This document shows positions 54,191 to 60,996 of a stretch of 64,000 nucleotides of DNA, piece by piece. Each line of letters starts with the position of its first letter. The first letter of the stretch is position 1. The position numbers and the translations under genes were made by a program. This DNA is from Polyangiaceae bacterium (GTDB lineage Bacteria; Myxococcota_A; Polyangia; Polyangiales; Polyangiaceae). The DNA is taken from the NCBI GenBank assembly GCA_019637295.1, contig JAHBVX010000008.1, positions 124,001 to 188,000 on the forward strand, written 5' to 3'. A model generated the notes under the pieces. The model saw only the letters and a program-made list of their open reading frames with translations, had not been told where the DNA came from and made no database searches.

Positions 54191-54775
54191 TCAGCGGTAA
54201 CAACGCTGCATGCAGCTGCGGTAGTCCGGGTCGCAGGGCGCGCAGCGCGCCTGGCTCTTGGCGGCATCTCCCCGGCACGGCTGGGTACAGGAACGCCAGT
54301 TGGCGCGGCAATCGGCCGTGCAGCCAGGCGACGCCTGCGGCGGCTCCACCGCATCGGGCGGGGCGGCGCTCGCCGGGGGCGCCGACGACGTGGCGGTGGG
54401 AGGCGGCGGCGCCGAGGCGGGCAAGATGGGCGGAGGCGGCTTGTGGAGGCTGGTCGGCATCGGCGGCTCGTCCCCGTTCGCGTGCGTAGCCGCGGTGCTC
54501 TCCGAGGCGAGATCCAGCCGCGGGCGAGCGGTGTCGCCGGCCTCGAGGGCCAGGGCTCGGCGGCGGGCGTACTCCAGGCGGTCTCGGGTCTGACCGTAGG
54601 TGTAGCGGCTTGCCCACTCGCGCCAGCAGGCCAGTCGATGCGATGGCGCGATGCTGAGGTCGAGGTCGAGCCGGTAGCAGTGCTCGAAGCGAATGTTGCC
54701 CTCGTAGATGGACGAGATGCTCGGGCCACAACCGATGGCCACCAGGGCCGCGACGAAGGCACTTCCGGAACGCAT
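54191..54775 (-). CDS. Pro-rich lipoprotein with C-terminal Cys motifs
   Basis: 194 residues from the ATG at 54775 (an earlier ATG at 54802 is possible). Signal peptide and lipobox (VAALVAIGC) are followed by a helical region with two Cys (EHCYRLDLDL, LACWREWASRY), a Pro/Ala/Ser linker (PPPPILPASAPPPPT) and a C-terminal set of CxxxC-like pairs (CTADCRANWRSCTQPC, RCAPCDPDYRSCMQRC). I know no family. The repeated spacing suggests a small disulfide-bonded module displayed beyond a stiff Pro-rich stalk. It lies 50 bases upstream of alr on the same strand and may be cotranscribed. Confidence 0.72.
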   Translation of the reverse strand: MRSGSAFVAALVAIGCGPSISSIYEGNIRFEHCYRLDLDLSIAPSHRLACWREWASRYTYGQTRDRLEYARRRALALEAGDTARPRLDLASESTAATHANGDEPPMPTSLHKPPPPILPASAPPPPTATSSAPPASAAPPDAVEPPQASPGCTADCRANWRSCTQPCRGDAAKSQARCAPCDPDYRSCMQRCYR

Positions 54776-54854
54776 CTCCTGGCAACGGTGCCGGGTTTGC
54801 ACCCCGCTCGCAAGTCGCCTCGCGCGGCGGGCCCCCCGGGGCGGGCTCGCCGCG

Positions 54855-56765
54855 TCAATCCCCCCGCGGTGGCACGCGGGCCAGCGCGGACTGCAGCGCC
54901 GAGAAGCCGAAGGGTTTGGCGAGAGTCGGGTTGGTCGTGGTGCGCAGGAATGCGGCCGCCCGCGGGGTGAACGCGCCGCCGGTCATGAACACGATTCGCC
55001 GCTCGAGCCCGGGGCGCTCGCGACGGAGGCGCTCGAACAGGTCCATACCGCTGACCTCCGGCATCAGCAGGTCGCACAGCACGACGTCCACCGCGTCGAG
55101 CTCGAGCAAGCGAGACAGCGCGCTCGCACCGCTGGTGAAGACCTCCACGTCGTGATTCGGTGCGAGCAACCTGGACAGCAGGTGTGCGACCTGGGGTTCG
55201 TCGTCGGCGATCACTACGCGCAAGCGCCCGAGCGTTGGTGGTGACGCTTCCTGGCGCGGGTCTTCGGGTGCAGTCTCGGCGATGGGCAGGCGCACCCGAA
55301 AGGTGGTGCCCGCGCTCGGCCGACTCTGCACCGCGATGTCTCCGCCGAACGAGGTCACGATGCTGTGACTGATGGGCAGACCAAGGCCAGTTCCCGCGCC
55401 CACCGGCTTGGTGGTGAAGAACGGATCGAAGACCCGGTCGAGCAGCTCGCTCGGGATCCCGGCGCCCGTATCCGTGACCTCGAGTACGACCCACGGTCCG
55501 TCTGCGCGCGTCAGCACACGCACCTCGGCCTCGGGGGAGGGTGGTTCGGGCAATGCCTGCGCGGCGTTCATCAACAAGTTGACCAACACCTGCTCCAGAC
55601 GACTGCTGTCCCCCAGGACTCGTGGTACGTCGATCAGCGCGTCCACCAGTCGGCCACGCTTGCCCACCTCGTGGGACACCATGCGCATGGCGCTGCGAGC
55701 CACGCGAACGAGATCCACGGGGCCCACCGTGCTCGGATCATCACGACGGGAGAACGCTTCCAGGTCCTCGGCGATGGAACGCACCCGGTGGGCGCCGTGC
55801 CGTGCTTCGGTCAGGCGCTCGAGCAGCCGATGCCGCGACGCCGGCGTTGCGTCCGAGCGGCTCAACTCCTTGGCCAGGAACTCCAGGTTGAGCAGCACGT
55901 ACGACAGTGGGTTGTTGATCTCATGCGCCACGCCGGCCGCGAGGGTGCCCACGGAGGAGAATCGATCGGCTTGAATCAGCTGCGATTGCAGCGCGCGGCG
56001 GGCCTCCAGCTCGCGACCGATGACCAGCGCGGCGGGCTGTTGGTCCCACAGGATGCGCATGCCGAGGAACTCCACCGCAATCACGCGACCATCCCCCCGA
56101 CACACCCGAAGCTCGAGCGCGCGACCCCAGGCCTTGCCGCCGAACACGCGACGCAGGCTCGCGCGTGCGCGCTCGGCGTCGTCCTCGTGAATGTGGTCGG
56201 AGAACGGCGTGTCGTGAAGGGGTTCGACGCTGGTCTGCCCGAGTAGCTCCAGCATCGCGCGGTTGGCGTAGGCGATCCCTCGCCTCAGACCCACGCCGAT
56301 GGCTTCGGGAGCCGACTCGATCAGCTCACGAAACCTGGCCTCGGATCGGGCGAGCGCCGCGGCAGTGGCGTCTTGCGTCGGAAGCAGGACCAGGACGGTG
56401 CTGCCAGCGCCGCCGGGCAGGGGGCGCGCGGAGAGCTGCAGCGCCGGGTCGCTGGCGTCGGCGCACGCCGCCCGCACCTGCAGCCGGGCGGACCCCGAGC
56501 CGGCTCGCCGCTCCTGCAACCAACCGAGCAACCGGTCCCGGTCTGGGGCTGCGAAGTAGCTCGAGACAGGCCCGTCGACGGCGAGCTCGGGTGCGCCCAG
56601 GAGCGCTCTGGCGGGCCCGTTCAGGCGCGCGACTCGCGGCTCTCCGCCGCTGTCTCGCGTGACGAGGATGCCGAGCGGGCCGTGCTCGCTCGCCGCCAAC
56701 AGCGCCTCCGCCAGATCGCTGAGCCAGAGTTCGTCGCCAGGGTCGGTCCCCACGCTCGTCATCAT
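54855..56765 (-). CDS. Hybrid PAS sensor histidine kinase with C-terminal receiver
   Basis: 636 residues and no membrane segment. Two PAS-like regions lie at about 10-120 and 135-265 (RFRELIESAPEAIGVGLRRGIAYANRAMLELLG), then the H box VAHEINNPLSYVLLNLE, HATPase boxes (NLLMNAAQALPE, DTGAGIPSELLDRVFDPFFTTKPVGAGTGLGL) and a C-terminal receiver (VVIADDEPQVAHLL, phospho-Asp in VVLCDLLMPEVSG, Lys in LAKPFG). The receiver in the same chain suggests autophosphorelay or feedback control. No output-domain regulator is adjacent. It is divergent from the TlpA-like gene. Confidence 0.94.
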   Translation of the reverse strand: MMTSVGTDPGDELWLSDLAEALLAASEHGPLGILVTRDSGGEPRVARLNGPARALLGAPELAVDGPVSSYFAAPDRDRLLGWLQERRAGSGSARLQVRAACADASDPALQLSARPLPGGAGSTVLVLLPTQDATAAALARSEARFRELIESAPEAIGVGLRRGIAYANRAMLELLGQTSVEPLHDTPFSDHIHEDDAERARASLRRVFGGKAWGRALELRVCRGDGRVIAVEFLGMRILWDQQPAALVIGRELEARRALQSQLIQADRFSSVGTLAAGVAHEINNPLSYVLLNLEFLAKELSRSDATPASRHRLLERLTEARHGAHRVRSIAEDLEAFSRRDDPSTVGPVDLVRVARSAMRMVSHEVGKRGRLVDALIDVPRVLGDSSRLEQVLVNLLMNAAQALPEPPSPEAEVRVLTRADGPWVVLEVTDTGAGIPSELLDRVFDPFFTTKPVGAGTGLGLPISHSIVTSFGGDIAVQSRPSAGTTFRVRLPIAETAPEDPRQEASPPTLGRLRVVIADDEPQVAHLLSRLLAPNHDVEVFTSGASALSRLLELDAVDVVLCDLLMPEVSGMDLFERLRRERPGLERRIVFMTGGAFTPRAAAFLRTTTNPTLAKPFGFSALQSALARVPPRGD

Positions 56766-56846
56766 AGCGCGGTCGGTCCGATGGCGGAGCGGTTTCCACC
56801 CGTAGGGCGTTGCGTGACGTCGCGACGTGGTCTAACAGAAGCAGCG

Positions 56847-57503
56847 GTGAAGCTCGCGCAGATCGCCCAGCTCGGCGTCGTGGCCCTCGCGGCCCTGGGC
56901 GTCTACTCGTTCGTCCGCACGGCGCGTGACGGAGAGGCGCGTCGCGTCTGTACCCCCCTGTGCACGCTGGGCCCGAGCTATGCGGCTCGCAACCGCCTCG
57001 CGCCGGACTTCGAGCTCGAGGCGCTGAACGGCGGCAAGGTTCGGCTCGCGGATTTTCGCGGCAAGACGGTCGTCTTGAACTTCTGGACCAAGACTTGTCA
57101 GCCGTGCCTGGACGAAATGCCCGCGCTGTCGGACCTGGGGCGCATGTTGCGCGCGCGCAAAGGCGTCGAACTGGTGACGATCTGCACGGACGAGAGCAAG
57201 GACGACGCCCGTGGGACGCTGCGCTCTGTCCTGGGAACCGACGAGCCGCCGTTCGTCGTCTTGATGGACCCGGACTCGAGTGTAGTGCGTGAGAAGTACG
57301 GTACGCGGCTCTACCCGGAGACTTGGTTCATCGATCCGCGGGGGGTGATCCGAGCACGTGTGGACGGGCCGCGCCGGTGGGACGAGCCCATCACCGTCTC
57401 GTTCGCCGAGAGCCTGGCGGACCCGCTGGCCTGCGACATCGAGTTTCGTCGCGGGCTGCCGACGGGTACGCAGGCGAGCCTGTGCAACCCGAGCGGCTCC
57501 TGA
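56847..57503 (+). CDS. TlpA/ResA-like membrane-anchored thioredoxin
   Basis: 218 residues from a GTG at 56847. An N-terminal hydrophobic anchor (AQLGVVALAALGVYSFV) is followed by a two-Cys segment (VCTPLCTLG) and a thioredoxin-fold domain: APDFELEALNGGKVRLADFRGKTVVLNFWTKTCQPCLDEMPAL (CxxC redox site CQPC), later YPETWFIDPRGVIRARVDG with the cis-Pro loop. It probably reduces disulfides outside the cytoplasmic membrane, as in cytochrome c maturation, though no ccm gene is near. The Thr-Lys before the CxxC replaces the usual Trp-x-Ser/Thr-Trp spacing slightly. Confidence 0.9.
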   Translation: MKLAQIAQLGVVALAALGVYSFVRTARDGEARRVCTPLCTLGPSYAARNRLAPDFELEALNGGKVRLADFRGKTVVLNFWTKTCQPCLDEMPALSDLGRMLRARKGVELVTICTDESKDDARGTLRSVLGTDEPPFVVLMDPDSSVVREKYGTRLYPETWFIDPRGVIRARVDGPRRWDEPITVSFAESLADPLACDIEFRRGLPTGTQASLCNPSGS

Positions 57504-57508
57504 ACCAC

Positions 57509-58174
57509 TCACAGCGAGCAGGCGGTGTACCCGCTGGGGAGCAGCTGACTCTGCTTGCAGCTCAGGTTCGAGGGACAGATGCCGGTCTGCCCGCAGATCC
57601 AGCGGCGGTTCGCCGAGGTGGTGCACTCGACCTGCGGGCGACAGCGGAGCTCGCTGTAGGTCGTCGACGTGCCCCCGCCGGAGAGCTGGCCGCAGCAGAC
57701 CTCGGTGCCGGGGCAGTCCTCGTGGCCATCGCAGCGAATGACGGTGCCCACGCAGGGTAGGCCCTGGGGCTGGCAGCTGAAGGCGGGGATGCGCGAGGCC
57801 AGGTACAGGCAGCAGTCGTTCGCGCCCAAGGGGCAAGCCGCGACTCCGCAGCTGGCGGTGCCCACGCCAGGCACCCCGCCGGTTCCGCCTGTTGCCAGCA
57901 TTCCCCCGCTCCCTCCCTCAGCGCTCGCGCCCCCGCTGCCGCCCGCGCCCGCGCTTGCGCCCGCTTGGCCGGCGCTCGCGTCCGGCTGCAGACCCGCGGA
58001 GCCGCCGCTGGGCATCGAGCTCCCTCCGGAGCCCCCGCTCGCCGCGACCGCGCCGCTGCCACCGCTCGGAGAACCGCCGCCGCCGGCCGCTCCGGTGGCT
58101 CCGAACAGGCCCGTGTCGCTGCTCGAGCCGCAGGCCAGGGCCAGAAACACCGTGGGGAGACCGTGGATTCTCAT
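57509..58174 (-). CDS. Cys-rich lipoprotein with Gly/Ala/Ser linker
   Basis: 221 residues from the ATG at 58174. The lipobox is LALAC, followed by a long low-complexity Gly/Ser/Ala linker (to about residue 105) and a domain with about 14 cysteines (SCGVAACPLGANDCCLYLAS, SCQPQGLPCVG, RCDGHEDCPGTEVCCGQ, RCRPQVEC, ICGQTGICPSNLSC, YTACSL). The cysteine clusters DCPGTEVCC and ICPSNLSC resemble small disulfide knots seen in other myxobacterial surface proteins, including a similar style at 3552-4298. Function unknown. It is convergent with the TlpA-like gene, five bases apart. Confidence 0.75.
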   Translation of the reverse strand: MRIHGLPTVFLALACGSSSDTGLFGATGAAGGGGSPSGGSGAVAASGGSGGSSMPSGGSAGLQPDASAGQAGASAGAGGSGGASAEGGSGGMLATGGTGGVPGVGTASCGVAACPLGANDCCLYLASRIPAFSCQPQGLPCVGTVIRCDGHEDCPGTEVCCGQLSGGGTSTTYSELRCRPQVECTTSANRRWICGQTGICPSNLSCKQSQLLPSGYTACSL

Positions 58175-58276
58175 CAGCCCATCCTCTGACGGAACGCTAG
58201 CAGAGGGCCCGGCCGTTGGCCCGGGCCTGCCTGGCGCGGCCGGATTCTGCGTGCCTGACGCAATCATGACACGCGA

Positions 58277-58296
58277 ATGACCGAGTTTGGGGTCAT
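58277..58296. promoter_or_regulatory. Inverted repeat upstream of the desaturase gene
   Basis: ATGACC-N8-GGTCAT ends 24 bases before the desaturase ATG. A further ATGAC half-site lies just upstream (58265-58269). The position suits a repressor of the TetR or GntR kind, which often control desaturases, but none is encoded nearby. Confidence 0.35.
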
Positions 58297-58320
58297 CGCG
58301 GGCCTAGGCTCGGAGCGAAA

Positions 58321-59121
58321 ATGCCGCCTTGGCCCATCCTCGCGCTGTTCGTGGCCCACTGGGCCTCGAGCGTCTTCTTCCAGACCTTCTTCCTGCACCG
58401 CTTCGGCGCGCATCGCATGTTCGACATGTCGAAGGGGTGGGAGCGATTCTTCTACCTGTGCACGTACGTGACTCAGGGTTCGTCGTTCCTGAATCCCCGC
58501 GCGTACGCCATCTTGCATCGGATGCATCACGCCTACTCGGACACCGAGAAGGACCCGCACTCACCGGTGATGATTCCGAATCTCATCAAGATGATGAACC
58601 ACACCCGCGATCACTATCGCGGCCTGCTCACGGGGCGAAGGGAGGTCGAGAAGCGGTTCCTGGGTGGCTATCCCGAGTGGCCGGCGCTCGATCGCTTCGG
58701 ACAGAGCTGGACGTCGAGTCTGCTGTGGGGTGCGCTCTACGCGGTGTTCTATCTCCACTTCGCGACCGCGTGGTGGCACTTCCTGCTCTTGCCGGTGCAC
58801 TGGTTCATGGGCCCAGTGCACGGCGCGATCGTCAACTGGTTCGGTCATTGGTCCGGCTATCGCAACTTCGAGACCAAGGACGACTCCCGCAACACGTTGC
58901 CCTTCGACTTCTTGACCTTCGGCGAGTTGTTCCAGAACAACCACCACACCTACGGCTCCCGCCCCAACTTCGCGGTCAGGGCCTGGGAGTTCGATCCGGC
59001 GTGGCCGGCCATCTGGCTGCTCGACAAGGTGGGCATCATCGCGCTGCGAGACCGCCGCCTGGACAAGTCTTCAGCGGTCGACGAGGCTGAAAGCCCGGCG
59101 CTGCTGGACCCAGCCGAGTAG
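58321..59121 (+). CDS. Membrane fatty-acid (acyl) desaturase
   Basis: 266 residues. The three His boxes are HRFGAH (HxxxxH), HRMHH (HxxHH) and NNHHTYG (with QNNHH), separated by hydrophobic helices (ILALFVAHWASSVFFQTFF and YAVFYLHFATAWWHFLLLPV), the layout of acyl-CoA/acyl-lipid desaturases with a non-haem diiron centre. It would introduce a double bond into membrane acyl chains using an external electron donor. The small 2Fe-2S-type protein ten bases downstream is a candidate partner. A probable operator palindrome lies upstream. The regiospecificity is not known. Confidence 0.9.
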   Translation: MPPWPILALFVAHWASSVFFQTFFLHRFGAHRMFDMSKGWERFFYLCTYVTQGSSFLNPRAYAILHRMHHAYSDTEKDPHSPVMIPNLIKMMNHTRDHYRGLLTGRREVEKRFLGGYPEWPALDRFGQSWTSSLLWGALYAVFYLHFATAWWHFLLLPVHWFMGPVHGAIVNWFGHWSGYRNFETKDDSRNTLPFDFLTFGELFQNNHHTYGSRPNFAVRAWEFDPAWPAIWLLDKVGIIALRDRRLDKSSAVDEAESPALLDPAE

Positions 59122-59131
59122 ACTCGCCGGC

Positions 59132-59407
59132 GTGAAGACGCTGGTCTGCCGCTGCGAGGACGTCACGCTGCACGAGCTCGAGCACGCGCTCGTCCTCGGT
59201 CATCGCGACATCGAGTCCCTCAAGCGGTACACGGGGTTTGGTACCGGCTGGTGTCAAGGCAAGAGCTGCCTCGCCCTGTGCGCGCGGCTGCTCGCCGAGC
59301 GAGGCGGTGACCCTGGCGTGGGCTTCACGCCCCGGCCGCCCTATCACCCCGCCCGTATTGGGGACTTGGCCGGGCTCGACCCGGACGCCGGTTACGACCG
59401 GGAGTGA
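59132..59407 (+). CDS. BFD-like (2Fe-2S)-binding protein
   Basis: 91 residues, GTG start. VCRCEDVTLHEL and GTGWCQGKSCLALCARLL give the CxC...CxxxxC arrangement of the BFD-type 2Fe-2S domain found in bacterioferritin-associated ferredoxin, NirB and the NAD(P)/FAD-dependent dehydrogenase alpha subunits. The C-terminal PRPPYHPARIGDLAGL resembles the tail seen in sarcosine/hydroxyproline dehydrogenase small subunits. As a stand-alone protein it could pass electrons to the desaturase, ten bases upstream, or to an unlinked oxidase. The first is suggested only by position. Confidence 0.85.
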   Translation: MKTLVCRCEDVTLHELEHALVLGHRDIESLKRYTGFGTGWCQGKSCLALCARLLAERGGDPGVGFTPRPPYHPARIGDLAGLDPDAGYDRE

Positions 59408-59438
59408 TGGCGGACGTTGCCGTGATAGAGTTCCTAGC

Positions 59439-60896
59439 GTGAGGGCTCATCTAGGTGGCGCGGTCCGCGCAGCGGTGACCACGGTGGCGGCGACTCTGCT
59501 CGCCGCGCTCGGTATGTCGGGCTGCGGGGAGGAATTCTCGACGAGCGATGCGGCGGATGCGGGCGTAGACGCGACCGATGGCGGTTGTGTGCCCAAGACT
59601 TGCGCGCGGCTCGACGCAGACTGCGGCATGGCGGTCGACGGCTGCGGGGGCACCCTCGAGTGCGGCGAGTGCGCGACGGGGCAGTTCTGCGGCGGGGACG
59701 GTCCCAATCGCTGTGGGACCACGCCGTGCACCCCGTCCAGCTGTGAGCTGCTCGGGGCCGAGTGCGGCGTCGTCGGCGACGGGTGCGGCAAGGCGCTGCA
59801 GTGCGGCAGCTGCCCGAGTCCGGCGACTTGCGGCGGAGCGGGCACGCCGAACGCCTGCGGCTGCGTGCCCAAGACGTGTGCCTCGCTGGGCGCGACTTGC
59901 GGCAGCCACGATGACGGGTGCGGCGCCGAGCTCATCTGCGGGACGTGCACCCTGCCCGCCGAGTGCGAGGGCAAGCAGTGCAAGTGCACGCCGACGACCT
60001 GCGTCCTGCTGGGCAAGAACTGCGGGACGGTTTCGGACGGCTGCAACGGCACGCTGAACTGCGGGAGCTGCGCGTCCGGCGAGACCTGCGGCGCTGGCGG
60101 TCCCAATCTGTGCGGGACCGGCTCCTGCGCGCCCACGAGCTGCGCGGCACAAGGCAAGGACTGCGGCCAGATCTCCGACGGCTGCGGCGGCACGCTGAGC
60201 TGCGGTAGCTGCGCGTCACCCACCACTTGCGGTGGAGGTGGGACGGCGAACGTGTGCGGCTGCACGCCCACCAGCTGCGCGGCGCAGGGCAAGAACTGCG
60301 GCAGCATTCCGAACGGCTGTGGGGCGACGCTGACCTGCGGCGTGTGCAGCTCACCCAACACCTGCGGTGGAGGTGGGACGGCGAACGTGTGCGGCTGCAC
60401 GCCCACCAGCTGTGCGGCGCAAGGCAAGAACTGCGGCAGCATCCCCAACGGCTGCGGTGGCACCATCGGCTGCGGGTCGTGCACGGCTCCGCAGACCTGC
60501 GGTGGAGGTGGGACGGCGAACGTGTGCGGCTGCACGCCGGCCAATAGCTGCGGTCTCCTCTCGTGCGGGACGATCTCGAACGGCTGCGGAGGCACGCTGA
60601 GCTGTGGCAACTGTCAGCCGCCCAAGCAGTGCGTGGCCGGCCAGTGCACGGGCTGCGCCTGCCCCGATCTAGGCGGCGCGCCGTGCCAGGTCGTGACCGA
60701 CAGCTGCGGCACGCGCGTGTGCGGGAGCTGCCCGGTCGGGCAGGTGTGCTCCGGCAGCAAGTGTGATGCCTGCGGCGAGCAGTGCCCGGCTACTGCGTGC
60801 GGCTGGCTCCCGGCGACTCAGTGCAGCGGCTGGCTCTTCTGCGGGGACTGCCCCGGGGGCCAGTGCGTGAACAACTTCTGCATCGCCGGCCGCTGA
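59439..60896 (+). CDS. Lipoprotein with about nine Cys-rich 45-residue repeats
   Basis: 485 residues from the GTG at 59439. Signal peptide and lipobox (LGMSGC) lead to an Asp-rich linker (DAADAGVDATDGG) and then a run of similar Cys modules, for instance CTPTSCAAQGKNCGSIPNG followed by CGGTIGC. Each unit has about eight cysteines, C(T/V)P(T/K)(S/T)C, NCG, GCGG(T)L, CGSC and TCGGGG. In the central part the period is exactly 135 bases and the DNA is nearly identical. The modules resemble the Cys-rich repeats of myxobacterial surface proteins. Their role, perhaps adhesion or a stalk, is unknown. The frame is open upstream, but this start gives the signal peptide. Confidence 0.85.
   Translation: MRAHLGGAVRAAVTTVAATLLAALGMSGCGEEFSTSDAADAGVDATDGGCVPKTCARLDADCGMAVDGCGGTLECGECATGQFCGGDGPNRCGTTPCTPSSCELLGAECGVVGDGCGKALQCGSCPSPATCGGAGTPNACGCVPKTCASLGATCGSHDDGCGAELICGTCTLPAECEGKQCKCTPTTCVLLGKNCGTVSDGCNGTLNCGSCASGETCGAGGPNLCGTGSCAPTSCAAQGKDCGQISDGCGGTLSCGSCASPTTCGGGGTANVCGCTPTSCAAQGKNCGSIPNGCGATLTCGVCSSPNTCGGGGTANVCGCTPTSCAAQGKNCGSIPNGCGGTIGCGSCTAPQTCGGGGTANVCGCTPANSCGLLSCGTISNGCGGTLSCGNCQPPKQCVAGQCTGCACPDLGGAPCQVVTDSCGTRVCGSCPVGQVCSGSKCDACGEQCPATACGWLPATQCSGWLFCGDCPGGQCVNNFCIAGR
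60126..60530 (+). repeat. Three tandem 135-bp coding repeats
   Basis: Units begin with the codon for the first Cys at 60126, 60261 and 60396, and a partial fourth at 60531. The stretch containing GGTGGAGGTGGGACGGCG recurs at 60231, 60366 and 60501. The near-identity at silent positions indicates recent expansion or gene conversion within the lipoprotein gene. Confidence 0.85.
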
Positions 60897-60996
60897 GGCG
60901 GGCGGGGTTGCGATGTAGACAATGGTGCGCGCGATACGGCGCTGACCGCGCACCGCGCGCCGTGCTATCAGGTCCGTCCCGTTTCGAGACCACAGG

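Noticed and set aside
54141-54785. Open frame extending alr upstream
   Set aside because: It crosses the Pro-rich lipoprotein gene in another frame and reads as Arg/Ala/Pro-rich low-complexity sequence.
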